NCBI GenBank assembly: GCA_034190875.2
Contig: CM067344.1
Location: 25,108,583 to 25,172,582, forward strand
Direction of reading: 5' to 3'
DNA: 64,000 bases
Source of the DNA: Urechis unicinctus
Taxonomy: Eukaryota > Annelida > Polychaeta > Xenopneusta > Urechidae
Every line of letters starts with the position of its first letter. The first letter of the stretch is position 1. Positions 56,150 through 64,000 of the stretch are shown here, piece after piece. The translations under genes were made by a program, and so were the position numbers. Under the pieces are notes generated by a model. That model did no database searches, was not told the origin of the DNA, and saw only the letters and a program-made list of their open reading frames with translations.

Positions 56150-57484
56150 GCATCAATTTAAGCAGTGTCATATGTAATCCATTCTGCACATATATTGTAA
56201 AATCGATTTTTCCAATAGAGATAATGATGAATTCGCGAACCCCATGCCCAGATAAAAGCACACCGCGCAAGCATTGAATTGTTCGATATGCATGCTCCAA
56301 GTCAACCCGAATGACTTATCTCTCTCTTCAAGTTTGCGCTCCACCAAAGCCCAACATAATCCATTACAAAATGGGATACCTTATATAGCACTCAAGATTA
56401 CGACAGGAATAACAAACACAAACCAAAGATCTGACCAACAACAGTATTTATAATCCAAAGGGAAGTATTATTCTAGTGGTTACAAAACTCTGCTATATTT
56501 TGCGAAAATAGGACTTGTTGTGACAGGTGTCAATCGACTTGATGCTTGTAGTAGAAAACGCATTTGAAGCACTGAGCAATATATTCAAACAAAATTCAAT
56601 TAGCTGAGCATGACCAAGAAGCCTTGATTTGGATTAATCTCAAAATTATACCCACCCCGCGCACTATAATATATCGCAGGCACTAAGATAACTCTTAATA
56701 TGAAAATGTGCAGTTTGTTATAATGTTCCTATGATATGTGAACGCAAATTCCGGAGATTTTCTTTTAATTATCTTGCAACTGCTTTGTTATTAAGTTTGC
56801 CATAGTTTTATTTTGAACGATAACATTAAATGTCACCACCGAAATGGGTTGCAGTACATCAAACAACATTATTTTCGTTTGCTATTTCCTTACAGTGCTG
56901 GTTCCGATTCCGACAGAAGCAATCAAGTAACGATAATTGCATTTCAGCATGAGCAATTATCACGACACACTATTATCATTTTTCAATGATAACTACAAGC
57001 AGCACAAATTCCTTCGTCAGCTAGAGACTATACCGTTTTGCACATAATTAAAACTGATACAGTGGTTGTTAGTTTTCTTGCAATTGCAATCGGCAATAGT
57101 CACACGTGACGTGATTGCCATTGAGCAATTAGTATTTATTACATTGATTATTCATCTGTGAAAACGTCTCCAGCAATTTTTACCCACAAGGACTGCCGTT
57201 GGAAAGGCGATCAATTATCGAAGGTGGATAATTAAATGCGTAGTGATTTGCATCTATATATAGTATGGTTTATCTGATATTCAACGATTATTAAAAACTG
57301 GAGGCACATATTCAGCTATTGACAATGAACGAGATATGTTGTTGCTTTTTTCCTAGTAAATGATTTCGATAGATACACAATATGAACATGAACAATATTT
57401 TGGATATTTGCAGTAAAAGCGTACTAAATGTTTACATATTTGAATCCACACATCCCAGGAATTTTGGATATCAGTAGTAAAAGC
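56150..57484 (+). repeat. 1.3 kb repeat block, unit 3 copy
   Basis: Matches 29,622-30,946. It holds two copies of the 65-base tandem repeat (starting 57,397 and 57,460). The second copy continues to about 57,535 beyond the end of the match with unit 2. Confidence 0.9.
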
Positions 57485-57726
57485 GTACAAAATGTTTACA
57501 TTAGAGTCTTTACATATTTGCATCCACACATCGTTGTGCCCATTGAATCTAAAAGGTTGGTGATGCCTTATGAGCCAAAGAGAGCCTATTGTCATTAGAC
57601 CCTATGACTTCCACAAAATCGCAATGTGTATTGTTTTGTTACAACTATTAAATTATTTAGTGAAGTATAACTCCTTGGTCATCCAAGGATATTATTGATC
57701 AAATATCGTTCATTTCAGCATTATTA
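57485..57726. other. Short linker between repeat blocks in unit 3
   Basis: It contains the rest of the second 65-base repeat and about 190 unremarkable bases before the match to 15,170 begins at ACAAATGAGCACAAGGCT. Confidence 0.6.
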
Positions 57727-59036
57727 CAAATGAGCACAAGGCTGGGATGTTACGGAAGGTGAGGATGGTATAGTTTCAATAATATTCTTTTTGTATCAGG
57801 GTCAATGTGCCAGTCTTGAATCAGTAGCCCATATACAGCATCTTTAATACAATTCCAGAGCTGTCAGAGATAAGGTGAACGCATAATCTGCAAATGACAT
57901 GCGTTATATGAGTCTGAGCCCAGTTTCACAAAAGCACAAAATATATCCTGCAACATTTTCAATAGCTTAAATAGATAACTGCTCAGTGGCTAGCAAATGT
58001 CATGCTCTTTTTCAATGAATATTACATCTTGTCTTTGCGTCAAGTTTATATTCATAAAGCAAAACAGTAGTCTTCTTTTAACGAAGGTTGATGTATTTAT
58101 CAACATAGCGCTGTTACAGTTGTATACAGAGAATAATTACACGGAGCTGATATGGGTTTTTAGCCTGTCATCACACGGCCAAACAACGCAGGAATATACG
58201 CGTAACCAAAGTCAATCTATGCTGCGATACAATAAAGGTAGCGAGGTTTTAATTATATGCTTCGCCAGATTGACTTCAGTGACTTGTGTTGGGCAGATAG
58301 GCCCATGATTCGACCATACATCTGTGCAATTATTTATACAATTTGACGCACAATCAACGGCGAGACACCTGGCTCGATGAAGGTAAGTTTCCATGATTTT
58401 CTTTGAAGAAGCTGAAACCATGATCGACATAGGGTAGATTTGTCATATTTGTTGTTAGCCAAGTATTATTACGAGAGATTGGCCGACCTTGAGGTCAACT
58501 GTTTTGTTCAATATTTCGCCAATTTTTTATTACTCAATGCCGAGTAAAGCGTTTGATGCCCATTAAAATATGTTGTTTGCCGACAGTCGTTACGATTCTG
58601 TTGTCAAAGCAATCCCGGGAGACAGCGCTTCTGGCTCGAGGCGCAAAGACGGTTGTCTGACGCACAAAAGCGAGCAAATTCCCATCACGAAGCGAATCAC
58701 TAATTGTGTAAAATGGTAACACGAACCTAAAAAGCAGAGGTTATAGATTGCGTCACAGCAAATGACCATTGAACGCCAACAGATGCAAATCAAATATACG
58801 TGTGATCGAATTCTGTATCAACGATACGCTAGTTCCTGCAAATGTCAATATCAGCATTATACAGCGTATATCCCCGAAGTGGTGATTTTCTAACTGTTCT
58901 TAGCGTTGTCATGCCGCCAGTGTATGATCCATTTGATGAAAAGATAATGATGACACAGGGTTAATTTGAAAGCCACAGCATTGACATTTTGATATATCAG
59001 TTGCGTTAAGATGTTCAATTTAAGGCAATGTCGCAA

Positions 59037-59745
59037 TATTTAGTGAAATAATGTGTGGCGAGGGTCGGATGCATCCACACCAGAAAATATACTTGACCTT
59101 AACATTTTTTAACATCATAGTACCATATGCATAGTTAAATGTCACTAAATCCTTGCGCTGTTTGTTGTCAATATTATTCTATTATAGATAGCCCACATCT
59201 TAGCCAAATAACAACATCACATAAATACCACTAATCATGATGGCATTGCACAATGTTCCTTAAATCTTTGTATCATTGGGATCGCGTTATTGAGAAGAAT
59301 CGGTAATGTTCCAAGATATAAGTATGCGTAGAGGAATTCGCTGAGTAGTTTTAGTCAGCAAGTTATTTAAACGTGACCAAAGAGCCCTCCTGCTTAGATA
59401 TAGGATATTCAGTGAAACACACACGCCAGAAAATATACTTTTAACATTTGTGGGCATCATAGTACAATAGGCATAGGTAAATGTCACTTAATCCTTGCGC
59501 TGTTCGTTGTCACTTTTATTCTATTACAAATCGCCAACATCTAAGCAAAATAACAACATCACATAAATACCACTACTCAAGATGGCGTCGCACGAGGTAC
59601 CTTAAGTCATGGTATGATTGGGTCGCACTATTGAGAAGTATCGGTATTGTTCCAATACAAACATATATGTAGAGGAACTCGCTAAGCAGTTTTAGTCAGC
59701 AAGTTACTGAAATGTGATCAAAGAGCCCTCCTGCTTGGATATAGG
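59037..59745 (+). repeat. Tandem duplication, about 370 bases, unit 3 copy
   Basis: Same two-copy arrangement as 32,959-33,655, with copies starting at about 59,037 and 59,408. Confidence 0.83.
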
Positions 59746-62700
59746 AATTTCTTGGATTCAAGTAGGCAATTACTTTGTACAACGACTGTGTCTCATTTTC
59801 TCAATTGAGAACCAGCATGGACAGTGAAGACGGCAATGCGATCGGAGGTTACGAAAATACAAGTGTGCAAAAAGTGGCCGATAGCAGTTTGAAATTATAT
59901 TCGATAGGAAAACCAGTGTTTTGAAACGTATTTTTGTGGCAATTTTATCCGTCCATGTATTTGTATTTGAGAGATATATGGTTTTGAATATATATTTTTA
60001 ACAATCATCCTAGAAACCTTCGAACGTCCACTTATATGACGAGTTGTAATCGACAGTGTGTAGGTGACAATAATCGCACACCTTATAATGTAAATGCGGC
60101 ATTGAATGAGCGATTTCTCATGCAGAGAGGATCTATCCACCATTCAAGAAATAGTATTGTGAAAGAACTAGCCTTTCGGAACTGCACTCATCACATCTTT
60201 AAGTAAACAGCCTTGCGAAGGCATTGTCATTACCATTTCCAGCTTTGCGGATGTACAAGTCATTCGAGCGTTATCATGCTTAAACATAACAGATTTTTAA
60301 CAAAATGTTTGTTCTTGAGCGTTATTTTACATTTGCCTACCCCTAAAAAACCTAGAAAATAGCTATTGCGCCATTTCAAAATTGGCATTTGCTTGCAAAA
60401 CAATGACGTGTAGAAATTTCCTGGTTTTCGGGAAAGGTGGAAAATTTTGAACATACTTATTCGATAGTAGCGATAAAGTTTTCCATGATTTACGATTAAA
60501 CTGTGAGTCGCTTTCACGAATTAGCCTACAAATATGGTTACCCATCATGTTTTCGTAACAGTAAAAATTTACAAAACTGTACTCCAGCTATTCTAGGCAA
60601 CATATTATTTTCATAGATACATTAAAATGACCTTGCTCATAGTTGTTAAATACCCGAACTAGATTTTATTATATTTATTACAATATCACAGACAGTGTAA
60701 GCCAATCACCATTTCGAGGCCAAAATAAACAAGAGCATTAGCACATGTGCATTAGTCCAGTCACCTACAACATACATAACTCATCATCGGCTGAAGAAAG
60801 CTGACTCCATTGACCTCAAACTCACATTTGTAAATCTGGATTGGATGGTTTTTAGCCAATTGAATTGGCACTGGCCCTAAAATTTATCGTAATCAAACGC
60901 AGCTTTATATGGTGCAACAAGCCCTAATGTAATTTTGCATCTTTCCCGATGTTGAATGCAAAACATTGTTACCTATCGTGTGTGTGTCAATATGTAGATG
61001 CATCTATGAATGTTCGGGTTGCGATGATTGTAGACGCTTCTTGAATGATTGTTGGATTGAGTATATACATATAAGGACGCCGCAAACCTGGGGAGTAGAA
61101 AGTTAGAGACGTTATAAGAATTTGTAATAGACTATTGAAATTATAATAAAGAAGATTTTGGTACTCAATAAATGAAGCCAATCGTGAACCTCTGAGAACC
61201 ATAAATACATCACATGAGGGCAATACAAAGACTGTTTTATCGGCGGTCATGATGGGTAAAACGATACCTACATCTTTATCTATGGGGGATCAATATGCAT
61301 CTGCTTTCATGAACTATATCGCGCCATTTCGTTTACAATTAAATTAGTGACAATTCGCAACAATGTCGGCCCAGTTCGAAGTTTTAAATGCAGGTAAATA
61401 TTAACATGACTAATTAAATCTTAATTCGCGAAGAATAAAAAATAAAGGTTTACATTTATATATCAGCCAGCCTACTTTGTTAGTACATCCGGATGGAACG
61501 GTAATATTGCAAATTGTTACAATTATTGTTTACAAGATTAAGTATCTGAATAATTGCATGTCTCTCTAATGGAGGTAACTGTAGTTCCGCAGTTGTTAGC
61601 GTATTTGCATTAGAAAAATTCAACGTAAACTGTGCGTAATGGCAGGATTTCCCCGGACGTTTCACTGAGGCGTTGAGCAATTTTATCAGCAGCAAACAAA
61701 GCCATTGTGAATCCGAATAGGCGACGTTCCTTAGATAGAATGTCGATGTTAAGGGCATGAGAGCAATCGCATGTGCTATCCTGTCACAACTCATCTAAAC
61801 AATTCAAATTGCTCGACAAATGCAATATAAACGGTTGCTAAGGTGATGCCTTTGCTCATATCGCTGAGAGGTTGGTAGATAATTTCAGACCTTGAGCGGG
61901 GTATCCGTGGTTTATGTGTAATTCCTGTGAAAACTCCCCAAATTAACTGTCAAGTGGGCCGGGTCATTTATCACACAGTAATCCGGCTACAGCGTAGGTC
62001 CCTAATCCCTTTCCTAAAGTTACTCTGTGTTCTGCAACGCGCAAAATCAACGGCAAGATTGATTGATCAATCAATGGTCAATATCTTGGCTCATTGATGC
62101 TATTTCATTTACAAACATGTAAGTGTTTGACTGTTCTACTAGTGTTTGTATTTTGGATAAAAAGTTAATACTACTAGACAAGGTTGCAGAAATATCTGTA
62201 TAATTTACATCATCTTAGTATATGTTGACAAAGGCGCACGCATCATTTTGATTTCAAATTTTTAACACTTGACGTTCGTGTTTTTATGTATGTAAGATAT
62301 AAACCAATAATTGCCATATTCCAAATGACGCAAATTGCTGATTAATGCTATGTTAGTAATATCGCTAATAAACAATGACCATATCATACTGGACGCCTAA
62401 ATGATCATAAACCTCATATATGAAAAACGCATACCTATATTGGTGTAGGTAGTAGGGTGAGAGAGATTGTATTGATGCACAAAGTTCAATCTTTACAAAG
62501 CAATATACGAAAGTTGCCATTGATATACTGATGATGAACTAGACAAGGATCGAATGGCAGATAGGAATGATTAAATAAATAAAAAATACGTACAATCATA
62601 TGGTAGGCAATTTCAAATCTCTTTTGAAAGTCGATTTTATGTATATGAACGGCGTGTAATGGCCGATGCTTTGTACAACTTTCCCGATATGGTCGATAGA

Positions 62701-63301
62701 AGCGTTCCAGTGACTCTCAAGAATAGGCTAGGCATCGGCTAGTTAAATTGTTGCCCAGTTTGCAAGGAATGCAGTCTATTTGATTGTAGTTATCCGAATT
62801 ACCTGTGCATAGGTTTATAATTGTGTCGACATCTGACAAGACGTAGTTGGAGCGAATACTGCGGACGCCAGCTGAAAAGCGTTCAATAAAATGATAAAAA
62901 CCAGTGACCTGTGGCATGCCATTGAATATTGCATTCGGTCTTTGTAAATGTTAGTTTAGGTAACCATTGATTAGCATTCTTAACTTATCAAGTATTTCCA
63001 GCAGTCCAAACCAAGCTTGCCTGTGTTCTGCCTGTGTACTTACTTTAGGGAACCATCATTGGCAAATAGTTTATTGACCAATGGGCAAAAGCGTACAGCT
63101 CCATGCTTGTTACTGCATAAATGTTCTGGTTGCATTAACTCCTCCACAAATCAAACTCGTCATCTCATCGATAAATTACAGACTTTGCAGTATGCCGAAC
63201 ATGACCCTTAAACCTGATTTATACTGTCTGTTGCTCCCTGAATATTATTGTCATGTCGTAGGCCTATGGCTGGACTGTGTTTTAGTGCTGACATTATGGA
63301 G

Positions 63302-63314
63302 ATATATATATATA
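63302..63314. repeat. Short (TA)n microsatellite, unit 3
   Basis: About 13 bases of TA, the shortest allele among the three copies of this site. Confidence 0.88.
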
Positions 63315-64000
63315 CACACGGTCACAACCCGAATAAGAGCATGCATCCGGGATTAATGCCCATATAACACATTTCAATTTTACGGCTAGCGTCAGAAAGG
63401 GACAACGTTGTGGATTATGTTTGCATGTTTGTCATTCCCATCATGCCAGTGACATTTAAGCCCTAAGAGTTCGATGTTATCATACAAGCAAGTCTACGCT
63501 ATCCAAATATGCTTTGTGCAAGTGAGTACTAATTAATCTATATCATGTATAATATTATTATTATATAATTAACTATAGAGACAATCTGTGGATTTTCTGC
63601 GATGTGACTCTTCCGTTGTTTTGGTGCAGTATGGTTGGTCGTGTTGTTGTTTGTGTTGTTCTGCCTTAAATGAAACGAGCGTTTATGCAACAAGATGCAT
63701 AATAACACAACAACACACAAGGTACGGCGACTTATTATTGTTGATCAGAAATAGTTCATGCATGCTTGGGGACAGATTGATCAGTCATAACGGCGAGATT
63801 GCGAACTCACATACGTGATGGAGAACGTCTTTAAATGTCCATCGGTCAGTTGTTGTTTATATCCACGTCCTTGGTATCAGCCATGCTAGGTTATTTTATC
63901 TAATGTTAACTAGGTCAATGCGGCTTCGTTTAGATCATTATAGGTACTTTTACTCAATTGATTCGTAGGAAATAGGAATATGTAATTGAGGTGATTGATC

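Larger units (their letters stand above)
57727..64000 (+). repeat. Unit-3 copy of 15,170-22,600 (right arm), running off the window
   Basis: Direct-orientation copy without the 17,655-19,038 block and without about 52 bases equivalent to 21,290-21,342. Over the 261-base frame at 60,987-61,250 against 6,958-7,221 I count 13 substitutions, 11 of them amino-acid changing, so that conserved-looking 87-codon frame is not under visible selection. The match continues to the last base of the window, so the unit extends beyond it. Confidence 0.9.

Overview
The window is AT-rich, repeat-dominated eukaryotic DNA, most likely from an animal. The evidence is a decayed CR1/L2-type LINE with the usual 3' tail of that group, many long (TA)n arrays, one piece of a Ty3/gypsy-type integrase fossil, and no operon-like or dense coding. 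The species cannot be named. I found no intact protein gene, tRNA, rRNA or CRISPR array. Almost every short open frame is either a translated (TA)n array or an unselected frame inside a repeat.

Layout, worked out by matching the sequence to itself. (1) 24-13,359 and 13,451-26,621 are the two arms of a giant inverted repeat of about 13.3 kb per arm, with a 91-base AT-rich spacer at 13,360-13,450. (2) From 13,451 rightwards the DNA reads as about three collinear, heavily rearranged copies of one long unit (16 to 23 kb). Unit 1 is 13,451-29,605. Unit 2 is 29,606-52,937. Unit 3 starts at about 52,938 and runs off the right edge. The left arm is an inverted copy of the first 13 kb of unit 1. (3) Inside unit 2 a 7.6 kb block is duplicated in tandem (34,747-42,336 and 42,337-49,664). 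(4) Copies differ by unit-specific insertions and deletions: 17,655-19,038 is present only in the two arms, 30,947-32,415 (with the integrase fossil) only in unit 2, 37,835-38,576 and its twin only in the 7.6 kb blocks, and about 52,938-53,376 only at the start of unit 3.

Relative ages by eye: the palindrome arms are closest (2 differences in about 280 bp compared), the 7.6 kb blocks differ by a few percent, and unit 3 differs from the left arm by 13 substitutions in 261 bp. Unit 1 tail against unit 3 head is more diverged. The arms carry separate deletions that can be polarised with the other copies. This argues that they are two real loci and not an assembly mirror image.

The nearest thing to a system here is architectural: a nested array of long tandem units with a head-to-head inversion centred on an AT array. 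The equivalent AT array also precedes the start of unit 3. The only protein-like items with any interest are four copies of the LINE reverse transcriptase fragment and an exon-like frame (38,200-38,508 and 45,546-45,854, minus strand) that is almost unchanged between the two 7.6 kb blocks.
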